From: an uncultured Spirochaetia bacterium
GTDB lineage: Bacteria; Spirochaetota; Spirochaetia; JABEVK01
DNA length: 55,516 bases
Direction of reading: 5' to 3'
NCBI GenBank assembly: GCA_937960645.1
Contig: CALGPJ010000008.1
Coordinates: 1 to 55,516, forward strand
Shown piece after piece: positions 42,769 to 51,980 of the stretch. The position numbers were made by a program, and so were the translations under genes. The notes below the pieces were generated by a model that made no database searches, was not told where the DNA came from, and worked only from the letters and a program-made list of their open reading frames with translations. How positions within the stretch are numbered: the stretch's first letter is position 1; every line of letters starts with the position of its first letter.

Positions 42769-44994
42769 ATGAGTCAAAAAACGTTCGGCACGTTCAAGGG
42801 AGTTTTTATCCCGAGCTTCGAGGCTCTTTTGGGTGCCGTCGTTTTTCTGCTGTTGCCCAATCTGACATCGACCTTCGGACTCCTTCCCATGCTGGGCATC
42901 ATCATTCTGGCCCATCTGGTGAGTTTTTCTACGGCTTTCTCCATCAACGATTGTGCCGCCAGCGTTGGCCGTGTCGGACAAGGGGGCATGTACTCGCTCA
43001 CCAAGACATCCCTCAATTCCGCTTTTGGTGGCAGCATCGGCATTCAACTCTACCTCGGTCAGGCAGTCAGCATCGGGTTTTACTCGATGGGATTTGCCCT
43101 CTCCATCCTTTCCGTTTTGAGAAACTTCGATGGGTACCAGTCCTTTGCGGCGGGTTACGGCTGGGATCTGGTGACACAGCAACAGATCATCGCCAGTGGG
43201 ATCATCCTGATTTCCTTTTTGCTTGCCATAGTCGGCGCCGATTTTACCAACAAGGTCCAAATCGGGATCTTTATCATCATGATCCTGACAATTTTGGGCG
43301 TAGCACTTTCCTATTTCTTTCAGCCGACCTACCAGGATAGGGCAATTTACACTCAGTCGCCTTTCCTGTTCAATCCGAATTCCCCGCTCAGTTTTTGGAC
43401 GGGTTTGACCATTTTTTTCCCGGCAGTGACCGGTTTCGATGCCGGTGTGGGAATGAGCGGTCTCCTCAAAAATCCCCGTCGTTCTCTCAGCGTCGGAACC
43501 TTTTCTTCGATTTTGGTGACTTTTCTTATTTACCTGGCGGTAGCCGTTGTCTATTCCTTCCTGCGGGCCGAATTCCTTTCTTTCGATGCCCAGGCCTACA
43601 ATCCGTTGAATCTGATGGATCTTTTCAATTCCAATCTATTGCTCTACATCATTCTTTTGGGCGGGGTCCTTGCTGCGACATCCTCCAGTGCCATCGCTTT
43701 TTTCATCTCCGCCCCACAGACCCTTCAGGCAATTGTCAAAGACGGGGTCGTGCCGAAATTTCTCGATTTTCTGGGTAAAGATTTTTCCAAAAACGGTAAG
43801 GAGCCGCGCTTCGCCGTGCTGGCTACTTTTGCCATCAGCCTCGCAACGGTTTGGAGCGGAAATCTCGCGTTCATCTCCCGCCTGGTCGGTATCGCTTATT
43901 TAATGATTTACGGCTGGATCAATTTTGCCGCGTTCATGGAGAGGATCAGCGGCAACCCCAGTTTTCGTCCCAACCGTTTGGGCCATTGGACCATCAATTT
44001 GGCCGGCTTCATTCTCTCCCTGGTGTTGATTTCGTTGGACAACCTCCCGATGGGGATCGGTCTTCTAGCTTTCCAGATGATCCTGCTCTGGGCCCTGTCT
44101 CGAAAAACCGCCGCCAACACCTTCGAGGGAGTCTGGTGGGGCTTCGTGTTTCGTATCCTGAGCTGGGCACTCCAAAGAATTCAAAATATTTCCCAGGGGA
44201 CCAAGAATTGGCGGCCTGTTCTCGGCGTTTTTACCCTGGAAGACCCTTTACCTGATACGCAGGCAACGGTCGCAATGGGAAAACTTATCGGGGAAAAAGT
44301 TGGAGTCGTCAATTATTTTCTTCTGAGATCGAGGGAGGGGGACTCGTCCGTCCCTTTTCCCGAAGCTTTTCAAATCCCTACATCGCTGAAACTTTCCGGT
44401 GTGATCAATGTATTGGCCCGGACCGGTCTCGCCAGCCATTTGGAGTACAACACGATCCTTCTGCCCTTTGACAGCAGGTTCGATATGATCGAGCTGTTCG
44501 AGGAGCTCATGGTCAAAAACAAAAATGTCCTAATCCTTAAAAACTCCCCGTTGACCACGAACCATCTTCACCCGCGTATCGATATTTGGTGGCGAGGTTT
44601 TAAAAATGGTAGCCTGATGGCCATTTTGGCCCACATGATGACTCGAAGTCCCAAGTCTCCGTACCAGCAAATCCGGGTTCTTCGCACGTTGACAACGGGA
44701 GAGAGCGATCAACAGGCCCGGCGGGAGCTCGAGGAGCTTCTCGACATGGCGCGTATCGAGGGTGAAATATGCGTTATCGAAACAAAAGGCGCCACGTTTC
44801 AGGAAACCCTCCGTCAGCACAGCACCAACTCGGGGCTGATCATTCTAGGTATGCCGGGACATTACACCAATCCGCTGAGTCGTTTCACCAAATGGGATAA
44901 ACACAAATTCGAAAAGGACATCAGGGCTTACGAAGGGCTGCCGCCCATCCTTTTCGTGAAGTCTGCCGGAAAATACTCGCTATTGGATGACTGA
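42769..44994 (+). CDS. APC-superfamily permease, SLC12 cation-chloride-cotransporter type
   Basis: A 741-residue transporter. The membrane half (about 1-450, 11-12 helices) opens with the SLC12-type TFGTFKGVFIPSFEALLGAV and has the conserved GTMYSLTK-like GGMYSLTKTSLNSAFGGSIG and FFPAVTGFDAGVGMSG. The C-terminal 290 residues form a soluble alpha/beta domain like that of cation-chloride cotransporters (IDIWWRGFKNGSLMAILAHM). Bacterial members move K+, Na+ or amines with Cl-. It runs into the convergent phosphatase by 15 bases. Confidence 0.8.
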   Translation: MSQKTFGTFKGVFIPSFEALLGAVVFLLLPNLTSTFGLLPMLGIIILAHLVSFSTAFSINDCAASVGRVGQGGMYSLTKTSLNSAFGGSIGIQLYLGQAVSIGFYSMGFALSILSVLRNFDGYQSFAAGYGWDLVTQQQIIASGIILISFLLAIVGADFTNKVQIGIFIIMILTILGVALSYFFQPTYQDRAIYTQSPFLFNPNSPLSFWTGLTIFFPAVTGFDAGVGMSGLLKNPRRSLSVGTFSSILVTFLIYLAVAVVYSFLRAEFLSFDAQAYNPLNLMDLFNSNLLLYIILLGGVLAATSSSAIAFFISAPQTLQAIVKDGVVPKFLDFLGKDFSKNGKEPRFAVLATFAISLATVWSGNLAFISRLVGIAYLMIYGWINFAAFMERISGNPSFRPNRLGHWTINLAGFILSLVLISLDNLPMGIGLLAFQMILLWALSRKTAANTFEGVWWGFVFRILSWALQRIQNISQGTKNWRPVLGVFTLEDPLPDTQATVAMGKLIGEKVGVVNYFLLRSREGDSSVPFPEAFQIPTSLKLSGVINVLARTGLASHLEYNTILLPFDSRFDMIELFEELMVKNKNVLILKNSPLTTNHLHPRIDIWWRGFKNGSLMAILAHMMTRSPKSPYQQIRVLRTLTTGESDQQARRELEELLDMARIEGEICVIETKGATFQETLRQHSTNSGLIILGMPGHYTNPLSRFTKWDKHKFEKDIRAYEGLPPILFVKSAGKYSLLDD

Positions 44995-45804
44995 GGCTTC
45001 CTCGATTTCCAGCACGATGTCTCGATTTACACCAAGGATGATGGTCTTACGTGCTACGAGGTGATGGTCCTGGGTGAAGATGCTCCAGATGTCTCGAAGA
45101 TCGAGCCAATCGCCCCGATAAAACTTTCCGGCGAAGTTCAACCGATCGAGTAGGGGCAAAGCGCCGGCAAAATCCCAAACACAACCGGAACTGATATAGC
45201 CTACACACCGGCCCAGCATCAGTTGAGCCAGGGAAAATACCGAGGATGCTGTTGCCAGGACGTAGCGTCCGCTTTTGAACTGACCATATTTGCTCAAAAC
45301 CTGGCTGACTGCGATCATGCCATGTTCCGTAGGGGACTTGGGCGTTTCGATTTTTTCCGAACGCGCTCGCAAGATCCTGGGATCGATTTCTTTCCATTCG
45401 CCTTCATAGTGACGGACACTGTCGGCATCGGACCAGAGCAAGGTCTGCGTTTCCGGCAAAAACAGCACCCCATCCCAAAATCGGGATTTTCGGGCAAGCC
45501 CGAGAGACATTCCCCAGGTCGGAAGACCGTTCGTATACGGTGCGGTCCCATCGATAGGATCGACGATGAGCATGTCCTGATCCCACAAGCGCGTGGACAA
45601 AAAATCTGCAACAAGCTCTTCTCCCAGGTACCCGAGCCCCACTTTTTTTGCCCACTCTTGCCATACCTTGTCCGTGTGGGTATCGGCCTCCGTGACCCAG
45701 GAGCCGTCGTTTTTCCGCCTGGGGTGCCGCCTGTCGGGGTGGGCGATCAGCGCTTCCCCCAATGGCAAAAGAACAGGCAGCCAGTCTTCAGGTAATAATT
45801 TCAT
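44980..45804 (-). CDS. Inositol-monophosphatase-family phosphatase, second copy
   Basis: A 274-residue member of the same family as 199-960 but diverged. Metal motifs are GEE (61-63), DPIDGT (82-87) and WD (210-211). HisN-like features are weaker, so the substrate could be inositol phosphate or 3'-phosphoadenosine 5'-phosphate. The ATG at 45804 has GAGGTGG three to four bases upstream and follows the ChrA half by eight bases. Confidence 0.8.
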   Translation of the reverse strand: MKLLPEDWLPVLLPLGEALIAHPDRRHPRRKNDGSWVTEADTHTDKVWQEWAKKVGLGYLGEELVADFLSTRLWDQDMLIVDPIDGTAPYTNGLPTWGMSLGLARKSRFWDGVLFLPETQTLLWSDADSVRHYEGEWKEIDPRILRARSEKIETPKSPTEHGMIAVSQVLSKYGQFKSGRYVLATASSVFSLAQLMLGRCVGYISSGCVWDFAGALPLLDRLNFAGKFYRGDWLDLRDIWSIFTQDHHLVARKTIILGVNRDIVLEIEEASVIQ

Positions 45805-45812
45805 AAGCCACC

Positions 45813-46355
45813 TCAAAATTGGACACCAATAACATAAAGGCAGGCTCCCAAAAAGCCTGCCCCCAGGACCACGAGGGCCGGATGAACTCTGAGCCAATGA
45901 TAAGTGAGAATGCTTGCCAGGAGCAAGGCAATCGGTAACACGTTGAAATCATCGAGCGGCCAATCGTTCAAGAAAATTTTGACGGCGGCGGTCACGATCA
46001 AGGCGGCCAGGGTCGGCCGGAGTCCCACGAGGCCTTTTTTCCACCAATCGAAGGCGGGTAAGTTCATCAGCCAAAACATCAGAATACAGGCGACAAGACC
46101 GGGCAAACTGACGGAAACGCTTGCGAGAATGCCCCCCAGAATCCCCGCAGATTTCATCCCCACATAGCTTGCCGTATTGAGTGCCAGAGGCCCCGGGGTC
46201 ATTTCGGCAAGGGCTAGAAGGTTGGCGAACTCACTGGAAGACAGGTAGCCCTGTTGAACGGCCTCCTCCTGGATGAGTGGTAGAAAGGCGTAGCCGCCGC
46301 CGAATCCTAGAAAACCGATCTTCAAAAAACTGAAAAACAGTCTGAGATAAATCAT
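45813..46355 (-). CDS. Chromate-transporter-family protein, short half 2
   Basis: A 180-residue CHR domain, opening with FLKIGFLGFGGGYAFLPLIQ and ALAEMTPGPLALNTASYVG, the conserved FGGG and PGP motifs. Five to six helices follow. Single-domain CHR proteins occur as adjacent pairs that together equal the two-domain ChrA and are thought to work as heterodimers in opposite topology. Real substrate may be chromate, sulfate or other anions. Its ATG overlaps the partner's stop (ATGA). Confidence 0.88.
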   Translation of the reverse strand: MIYLRLFFSFLKIGFLGFGGGYAFLPLIQEEAVQQGYLSSSEFANLLALAEMTPGPLALNTASYVGMKSAGILGGILASVSVSLPGLVACILMFWLMNLPAFDWWKKGLVGLRPTLAALIVTAAVKIFLNDWPLDDFNVLPIALLLASILTYHWLRVHPALVVLGAGFLGACLYVIGVQF

Positions 46356-46897
46356 TCGCGCTTTGCCAGGACGGCCAGGAAAAAGAGACCCAATGAGAAG
46401 CCCAGGATGATCGTGAAAACCGCATTGAGTCCCGTAAAGATGAGAAGGCCGAGCATGACCGAAAAGACGACAATCTCCCAAACTCGCACTTGGTTTTTGG
46501 CAAACATTTCCATGCCTGCAGAAAGAATCACCCCGGCAACCGCGATACGAACGGCCACCATGATTTGCCGGACGACTTCCCACTCCATGAGCGTGTCCAA
46601 CCAACTGACCAGGACGAAGATCACTGCAAGCGGGGCAAAAGTGATCGCCAAAAAGCCAACGATGGCTCCGGCAATTCCTCGGAGCTTCCGGCCCACAAGA
46701 ATGGGCAAATTGATGCCCACAGGTCCCGGAGCCAGCTGAGACATGCTGAAAAGTTGTTGAAACTCCTCGTGGGTCATCCACCGATTTTTTTCCACCAGAC
46801 GTAAGACCTGGGGGACGATGGCATAACCGCCGCCCAGGGTGGTCAGGCCGATGAAAAAGAAATCGAGGAACAAGCGCACCAGGCCGACTTTAGGCAC
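46352..46897 (-). CDS. Chromate-transporter-family protein, short half 1
   Basis: A 181-residue CHR domain paired with the next gene: FFFIGLTTLGGGYAIVPQV and MSQLAPGPVGINLPILVG carry the GGG and PGP motifs. The start is GTG at 46897; TAAAAT lies five bases upstream and no ribosome-binding site is seen. The two halves are probably co-translated and form one membrane carrier. Confidence 0.88.
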   Translation of the reverse strand: MPKVGLVRLFLDFFFIGLTTLGGGYAIVPQVLRLVEKNRWMTHEEFQQLFSMSQLAPGPVGINLPILVGRKLRGIAGAIVGFLAITFAPLAVIFVLVSWLDTLMEWEVVRQIMVAVRIAVAGVILSAGMEMFAKNQVRVWEIVVFSVMLGLLIFTGLNAVFTIILGFSLGLFFLAVLAKRE

Positions 46898-46902
46898 GCC
46901 AC

Positions 46903-46931
46903 ATTTTAGGAGATAAAACGTTCAAGGGCAA
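46903..46931 (-). promoter_or_regulatory. Possible leaderless promoter of the chrA pair
   Basis: TTGCCC (46926-46931) and TAAAAT (46903-46908) are 17 bp apart on the minus strand; five bases separate the -10 from the GTG at 46897. The TrmH gene ends at 46922, inside the promoter. Read-through from TrmH is an alternative. Confidence 0.4.
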
Positions 46932-47728
46932 CCATTCGGCGTGTCCTTTGGATCTCGGAAGTCATGGTTCAGGAACTCCGTGAAGCGGTAGAGAATGATT
47001 CCGGCGCTCACCGCCACGTTCAATGAATCCACCCCAAAGCTCATGGGGATCCCTACAAACACATCGCAGATATTTTGCAAATCATCAGGGATTCCCAGGG
47101 TCTCGTGTCCCAAAACAAGCACCTGGCGATCCTGAGGTCGGTATCGATTTAACGGAATCATCCCGGGACAAAGCGAGGCCCCGACGATTGTGTATCCATC
47201 CATTTTCAGGGTGTTGTACTCCCGGATCGTTGATTCCACCAAGATCAAACCCAGTGAGGCTCCCATCGAGGTCCGTAGCGTTTTGCGGGAAAACGGATCG
47301 GCACTTCCCGGCCCCAATAGGACAGTTTTGATTCCCAGAGCCAGGCAGCTCCGAAGAATCGCTCCCAGGTTTGCCTCATCGGTGATCCTGGGACAGCCAA
47401 CGATCAACCGCTGGTGGGGATTCGATTTTCGAGCCTTTTCCAAATCCCAAAACTCGGGCCGGGGGGCCAGGGCCAACACTCCCCGGTGAAAGGGAAACCC
47501 CAACAGCATGGCTATCTCGGGTTCCGAGAGTGCAACGACTTCGAAACGATCCCGCCCCAGGATCTGGAACTCTTCCAAAGCTGAGGGCACACAAATCAGC
47601 CCCAGAGGTTTCCCGCCGAGTCCGAGGTAACGGAGGACCAGGTGGCGACCTTCCAGCACCATCAGTTTTTCGTTTTGCAAGTGCTCTGCCGATGAGATCA
47701 AACCCCTCAGCTGCTGCAGAATGTTCAT
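46922..47728 (-). CDS. TrmH/SpoU-family RNA 2'-O-methyltransferase
   Basis: A 268-residue SPOUT methyltransferase. The three knot motifs are ITDEANLGAILRSCLALG, VLGHETLGIPDDL (usually GSEGxG) and DSLNVAVSAGIILY; an N-terminal L30e-like substrate domain covers about 1-100. It methylates a ribose in rRNA or tRNA; the target is not predicted. Its ATG overlaps the rmuC stop. Confidence 0.88.
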   Translation of the reverse strand: MNILQQLRGLISSAEHLQNEKLMVLEGRHLVLRYLGLGGKPLGLICVPSALEEFQILGRDRFEVVALSEPEIAMLLGFPFHRGVLALAPRPEFWDLEKARKSNPHQRLIVGCPRITDEANLGAILRSCLALGIKTVLLGPGSADPFSRKTLRTSMGASLGLILVESTIREYNTLKMDGYTIVGASLCPGMIPLNRYRPQDRQVLVLGHETLGIPDDLQNICDVFVGIPMSFGVDSLNVAVSAGIILYRFTEFLNHDFRDPKDTPNGCP

Positions 47729-48843
47729 TGTTCTTGTAAGGATTTCACTTCGTTCGGAGAATCGCTTTTGACCAGACCTGACAATTGGTTTTGAATTCCC
47801 TCCGCCTTTTTGAACGATTCATCGAATTTCGATCGGGCGTTGTTGAGATGGTTGCCCAGGATCCTATAGTCCCCGATGAATGAAAGGAAATTCCTCTCCA
47901 GTTGACTGAGATGTTCGAGGATCTCCATGGCGCGTTTTTCCACCTTGAGGCCCCGTAATCCCAGCACGATGGCCATGAGGTAGGCGTAGAATGTTCCCGG
48001 AGAGACGGGGATGACGTGTTTCCTGATTGCATAGTTGAAAATGCTTTCCGGGTCCCCGGCGATTTGAAGCGATATCAGCTCGTAAAACACCTTCTCTGCG
48101 GGAATGTACATCAACGCGAAATCAAAAGTCCCTTCATCACTCCGAATGTACTTCTCGGCAATGTCGTCGATCTTGGTTTTCAACGATCGAAAGAATTCAC
48201 GCTTGGCTTTGTCGTGTTCTTCCTGGGGGGCGGATTGTGTTTGGATCATTCGATGAAAGCTTTCCATGGGAAATTTGGAGTCGATGGGCACCAATTTTTC
48301 CCCAAGATAAATGACCGCATCCACCGTGGCCCTGTTGGAAAACTGGTGCTGCAGTTTCCACTGATTTTCGGGTAGCACATCCCGCAAGAGCTGTTCCAGC
48401 AGAAACTCCCCTATGTTTCCGCGAATTTTCGGAGCACGCAAAAGATCTTGAAGGCTTGCAATGTCCTTGCTGATTTCCTGGATATTTTTGGTCGTTGCCT
48501 CGAGACTACCGAGTTTTTGCTGGATTTGCCCGATGACTTGGTTGGATTCCTGAAGCCTCATGTTGAGTTGGCCCTGAGTCGATTGCAAATTGGTTTGAAC
48601 AGTTTTTTGAACGAGATCCAGCTGCTCGCGTAATTCCTTTTGAGTCTGAAGCAGGACGTTTTGCTGCTGCGTCAGCCATTGTTGTTGGTGTTGCAGCTGC
48701 TGGGTTTTTATGTCTTCGATCTTGTCCTGAAGATTGAGCAAGTTGGGCGTAGGGTCGGGAGGGTTGCGCCGGACAGTCAAAAAGAATTGGAAAAGAACCA
48801 GCAAAATCATAAAAGAAACCAGGGCGATCAAGACCTCGATCAT
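47725..48843 (-). CDS. rmuC: RmuC-family protein
   Basis: A 372-residue protein with an N-terminal membrane helix (about 3-24), a glutamine-rich coiled coil (about 40-130) and the RmuC nuclease-like core, with RGNIGEFLLEQLLRDVLP, ATVDAVIYLGEKLVPIDSKFP and FALMYIPAEKVFYELI. RmuC proteins limit inversions at short inverted repeats and are linked to recombination and phage defence; activity is not shown in general. It overlaps the EamA gene by four bases (ATGA). Confidence 0.9.
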   Translation of the reverse strand: MIEVLIALVSFMILLVLFQFFLTVRRNPPDPTPNLLNLQDKIEDIKTQQLQHQQQWLTQQQNVLLQTQKELREQLDLVQKTVQTNLQSTQGQLNMRLQESNQVIGQIQQKLGSLEATTKNIQEISKDIASLQDLLRAPKIRGNIGEFLLEQLLRDVLPENQWKLQHQFSNRATVDAVIYLGEKLVPIDSKFPMESFHRMIQTQSAPQEEHDKAKREFFRSLKTKIDDIAEKYIRSDEGTFDFALMYIPAEKVFYELISLQIAGDPESIFNYAIRKHVIPVSPGTFYAYLMAIVLGLRGLKVEKRAMEILEHLSQLERNFLSFIGDYRILGNHLNNARSKFDESFKKAEGIQNQLSGLVKSDSPNEVKSLQEQ

Positions 48844-49760
48844 CGTTTACCTCCTGCATCTACATTATCCGTTGAATAACCATTTTGGGGATCGTGCTGG
48901 ATCATGGCGACGGCGATCAGGCTGAGGGCCCCACCGACCAGGCTCGTGACCTGGGGCTGCTCACCCAGGATCAGATACGACAATACCACCACCGTGACGG
49001 GAATGGTAAAGGTGAAGCTCGATGCGCGGGCCGCGCCGATCTCCCGCGTGGCATAAAAGTACATGGTGGTGGCGAAGGTGCCAACAAAGAGGGCGATGAA
49101 CAGGATGTTCCACCAAAAGTCCCTCCCCCATCGAGTCAGCAGCAACGCGCCATCCCCTGCCGAAAGCGGCAGGATCAACAGGGTGGCCATTCCATAGAGG
49201 ATGACGGAGAACAAAAAAAGGTGAACGGTCCGTTGGGCCAGCTGTCCGAATACAGTCAACAGGGCATAAACTGCCGCACTCAGGACGAAGTACAAACCGG
49301 TTGGATCGAGAAAGGCGGACAGGCTCAGAGAATCGCCGAGCAACTGGATGATGCCGCCCAGAAATCCGATGCCCAGTCCCGACCAGGCCAACCAATCGCC
49401 GTGGCGCATCCGAAACACAGCGGCCCAGACGAAGGTGAAAAGGGGATTGAGGGTCGTGGTCAGCACACCGTGCTTGCCGGCATAACCGGCCTTCAATCCC
49501 CAGAAGAACAGGATGTTGTAAAAAACCAGGGCCAGGGCCGCGAGGAGGGTGTAAACCAGGCCGGCCCTTTGAAAGTGGCGGGGAATCTTGCCTGCAATCA
49601 AAAGAGGCAGGAAGGAAATGAACATCAGGAAAAACCGCCAAAAGGCCGAAACCGTGGCGGGAACCTCGGCTATCGATTTGGCACTGATCCAGCTGGCTCC
49701 CCAAAAAAACATACTGACGATCATTAAAAAGTAGAAGACAGTCTTGTTGCGGTGATTCAT
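48840..49760 (-). CDS. EamA-type DMT-superfamily transporter
   Basis: A 306-residue protein of ten hydrophobic helices in two EamA repeats (opening FLMIVSMFFWGASWISAKSI). It exports or takes up small metabolites such as amino acids or nucleosides. The ATG at 49760 is preferred as the N-terminus of the first helix; an upstream in-frame ATG at 49769 is possible. Both fall over the start region of the divergent glycosylase, so at least one of the two genes begins further in. Confidence 0.85.
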   Translation of the reverse strand: MNHRNKTVFYFLMIVSMFFWGASWISAKSIAEVPATVSAFWRFFLMFISFLPLLIAGKIPRHFQRAGLVYTLLAALALVFYNILFFWGLKAGYAGKHGVLTTTLNPLFTFVWAAVFRMRHGDWLAWSGLGIGFLGGIIQLLGDSLSLSAFLDPTGLYFVLSAAVYALLTVFGQLAQRTVHLFLFSVILYGMATLLILPLSAGDGALLLTRWGRDFWWNILFIALFVGTFATTMYFYATREIGAARASSFTFTIPVTVVVLSYLILGEQPQVTSLVGGALSLIAVAMIQHDPQNGYSTDNVDAGGKR

Positions 49761-49809
49761 GAGCGTCATAATTGTCGCCAAGGTAACTTGTTTGGTAAAG
49801 GGGCGATCA

Positions 49810-50499
49810 TTGCGGGGAACTCTGGCAGAACGTCTCATCGATTTTTATCTCGATCTCCAGTTTCCCTATGAATTACCGCCGGGCTTCCGAGTGATGAATC
49901 CCTTTCGCGAGCCCAGGGTCCAAACGACAATTCAAAAGTTTTATCTCAGGTTTCTGGACGACTATCGGCCGCGGCGCGTGTTGATGGGCATCAATCCGGG
50001 GCGTCACGGCGGAGGGGTAACGGGGATTCCGTTTACGGACACCAAAAGGCTGGTCGGGGTGTGCGGCCTGGAATGGGACGGGCCATCCAGTCACGAGCCC
50101 TCCAGCGAATTTTTTTACGCCATGGCCTGTTACCGGGGAGACGTTTCCTCGTTTTACGGGAAATTTTTCAGCTTTCCGGTCAGCCCCCTCGGTTTCCTTC
50201 AGGAAAAGGAAAAAGGGAAGTGGCTCAACGCCAACTACTACGACTCCCCCCAGCTATTGGAAACGGTGCGCCCGTTCATTGTTGCCAGCCTCGACCGGCT
50301 AGCTTCCTGGAACATCGACCGAACGGTGGGCTTTTGCCTGGGGCAGGGGCCGAATCTGCGCGTTTTGGAAGAGCTCAATCACCGGTACCGATGGTTCGCC
50401 CGGATTGTTGCCCTGCCGCACCCGCGTTTTATCATTCAGTACAAGCGCAGGGAGATGACGTCGTATTTGGAACTCTACTGGCGGGAACTTTTAGCCTGA
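49810..50499 (+). CDS. SMUG2-like uracil-DNA glycosylase (DUF4918 type)
   Basis: A 229-residue DNA repair enzyme of the uracil-DNA glycosylase superfamily. GINPGRHGGGVTGIPFTDTKRL matches the SMUG2 motif-1 region, PHPRFIIQYK near the end matches the motif that opens the DNA helix. It removes uracil or related damaged bases. A TTG at 49810 with AAAGGGG six bases upstream is chosen as start because the alternative ATG at 49759 shares bases with the divergent EamA start; that longer version would add 17 residues unlike the family. Confidence 0.7.
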   Translation: MRGTLAERLIDFYLDLQFPYELPPGFRVMNPFREPRVQTTIQKFYLRFLDDYRPRRVLMGINPGRHGGGVTGIPFTDTKRLVGVCGLEWDGPSSHEPSSEFFYAMACYRGDVSSFYGKFFSFPVSPLGFLQEKEKGKWLNANYYDSPQLLETVRPFIVASLDRLASWNIDRTVGFCLGQGPNLRVLEELNHRYRWFARIVALPHPRFIIQYKRREMTSYLELYWRELLA

Positions 50500-50511
50500 A
50501 AGATTGTAGGG

Positions 50512-50517
50512 TATAAT
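50512..50517 (+). promoter_or_regulatory. -10 box giving a leaderless start for the SDR gene
   Basis: Exact TATAAT followed by six bases and the ATG at 50524. The preceding glycosylase stop is at 50499, and no ribosome-binding site lies between. A weak -35 (TTTTAG, 17 bp) is possible. Confidence 0.55.
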
Positions 50518-50523
50518 CGTCTC

Positions 50524-51234
50524 ATGAAGTGCAGCATCGTGATCGGAGGTTCGCGGGGCCTGGGAAAGGCGCTTGTCGATGTCTTTTCCCGAGGCGGTTG
50601 GACCGTGCACGAATTTTCCCGGACCGGAAATCCGCCGTATAACCGCCCGCTCGATCTCACCCAACCCTCCGAGTCGCTGAAAGTTTTTTCCGGATTCCTG
50701 TCGACTATCCACCATGATCAGATCGATAAAATGGTCATGATCCTGAACTCTGCCGTTATCCTGCCCATCCGAAAGGCGGCCCATCTCACGCCCGAGGAAA
50801 TGCACGGCAGCTTAAATGTCAACGTGGTCGGTTCCCTTTTCATCTGTCAGGCCTATCTCAGACAATTTCGGCACCTGGCTTGCCCCAAGTACCTGGTCAA
50901 TATCGGTTCCGGGGCGGCACATCGAGGTTTTCCCGGTTGGTCACTCTACTGCGCCGGCAAGGCTGCCACGGAGAGCTTCATTCGGGCAGTCTACGAGGAG
51001 GAAAAAACCGAGCCCCATCCTTTCCATGTCTTCAATTACGACCCCCACGTCATGGACACGCGGATGCAGGAGGAAATCCGTTCCTCGGCGGAGTCGGACT
51101 TTCCCCTGGTGGAGCGGTTCCGGGCATTTCACGCCGAAGGGCAACTGGCACCGCCGGAGCGTGTGGCCCACCATCTTTACGACTTGATCGATGCGCGCGA
51201 GGGCTTCCATTTCAGACACGAGTTCGGTTCTTAG
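50524..51234 (+). CDS. Short-chain dehydrogenase, sepiapterin-reductase-like
   Basis: A 236-residue SDR. The nucleotide loop is GGSRGLG (8-14), the active-site serine is S129 in NIGSG and the Y-x3-K pair is Y142/K146 in YCAGK. The C-terminal DPHVMDTRMQEEI recalls the PGxxxTxM region of sepiapterin reductases and YwnB-like SDRs. It is probably a NADP-dependent reductase; the substrate is unknown. It ends only six bases from the convergent small gene. Confidence 0.88.
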   Translation: MKCSIVIGGSRGLGKALVDVFSRGGWTVHEFSRTGNPPYNRPLDLTQPSESLKVFSGFLSTIHHDQIDKMVMILNSAVILPIRKAAHLTPEEMHGSLNVNVVGSLFICQAYLRQFRHLACPKYLVNIGSGAAHRGFPGWSLYCAGKAATESFIRAVYEEEKTEPHPFHVFNYDPHVMDTRMQEEIRSSAESDFPLVERFRAFHAEGQLAPPERVAHHLYDLIDAREGFHFRHEFGS

Positions 51235-51240
51235 CCTCAG

Positions 51241-51486
51241 TCACCCTTTCGCATCGTTCAAATAAATCTTTTTTGCCTCCGCGAACGTCAGCTGGCTATG
51301 GGCTTTAAAAAATTCAGCGTGTTCCTCACAAAACCACTGCAACCACGGCGGGTGTCCCACGAATCCCGGCTCCGACTCGGCACGCCTTTTCCAGGCACGA
51401 TCCTCGGAGGTCATTTTGAAAGCGACAAGCGCCCCCCTTTCGGGATCGAACCTTTTGCCGCAGATATCACAGATGGGAGGTCTCAT
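51241..51486 (-). CDS. Small zinc-ribbon-like protein
   Basis: An 81-residue protein with CDICGKRFDP (CxxC) and CEEH further on, a possible C2HC or C3H zinc site. Its ATG at 51486 overlaps the DinB stop (ATGA), so the pair is co-translated. No known family is assigned. The composition is not extreme, and the spacing argues for a real gene. Confidence 0.6.
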   Translation of the reverse strand: MRPPICDICGKRFDPERGALVAFKMTSEDRAWKRRAESEPGFVGHPPWLQWFCEEHAEFFKAHSQLTFAEAKKIYLNDAKG

Positions 51487-51980
51487 GGGTGATCCTTCTT
51501 CCATGCGGCCAGGTTCCGTTCCAGGTACTCCAAGTGAAAATCGACGTGGCCGGCGTAGATTTGGAAAAGGTCGATGAACGACAGATGTCCACGCTTCGGA
51601 TGCTCGACCCAGGCCTGCTGAAGTGTCTGCCGTTCGACAGATTGTAGAAACTTTCCGAATACACGGCGCGTTCGTTCAAAGAGATCCAGATAATCTTGCA
51701 AATCCTCCTCGTATCGGTAAACCTCCTTTGCCCAGGCTTCTTCGTCCAGGAGCATGACGCGCGCGCCCGGCTCGGCGATGCTCATTTTGGCCCGCAGCAC
51801 GAAGTTGAAATCATTGTCGACGAGGTGGCGCACATGCTCCGATACCGTCCAGGCTCCGGGGATAGCCGGCCGGAAATCCAGGACCGGGGCAGGCAGAGCA
51901 CTCAAGGCCTGTTTCAATCGGGCAGGCCCGGAAACATATTGATCCAGCAGTTTTTCAAATGCTGTATTGAAGTCACTCAT
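51483..51980 (-). CDS. DinB-family protein
   Basis: A 165-residue four-helix DinB/YfiT-type protein. The metal ligands are expected from H49 (SEHVRHL) and the H-x3-H of AGHVDFHLEYLE near the C-terminus. These proteins bind a metal and often act as thiol-dependent S-transferases or detoxifying enzymes. The ATG at 51980 is six bases after an exact TATAAT. It shares its promoter region with the radical SAM gene going the other way. Confidence 0.8.
   Translation of the reverse strand: MSDFNTAFEKLLDQYVSGPARLKQALSALPAPVLDFRPAIPGAWTVSEHVRHLVDNDFNFVLRAKMSIAEPGARVMLLDEEAWAKEVYRYEEDLQDYLDLFERTRRVFGKFLQSVERQTLQQAWVEHPKRGHLSFIDLFQIYAGHVDFHLEYLERNLAAWKKDHP

Noticed and set aside
48885-49727. 280-codon antisense frame over the EamA transporter
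   Set aside because: Its glutamine- and glycine-rich composition is that of a shadow of the hydrophobic EamA gene, which has clear membrane helices and family layout.
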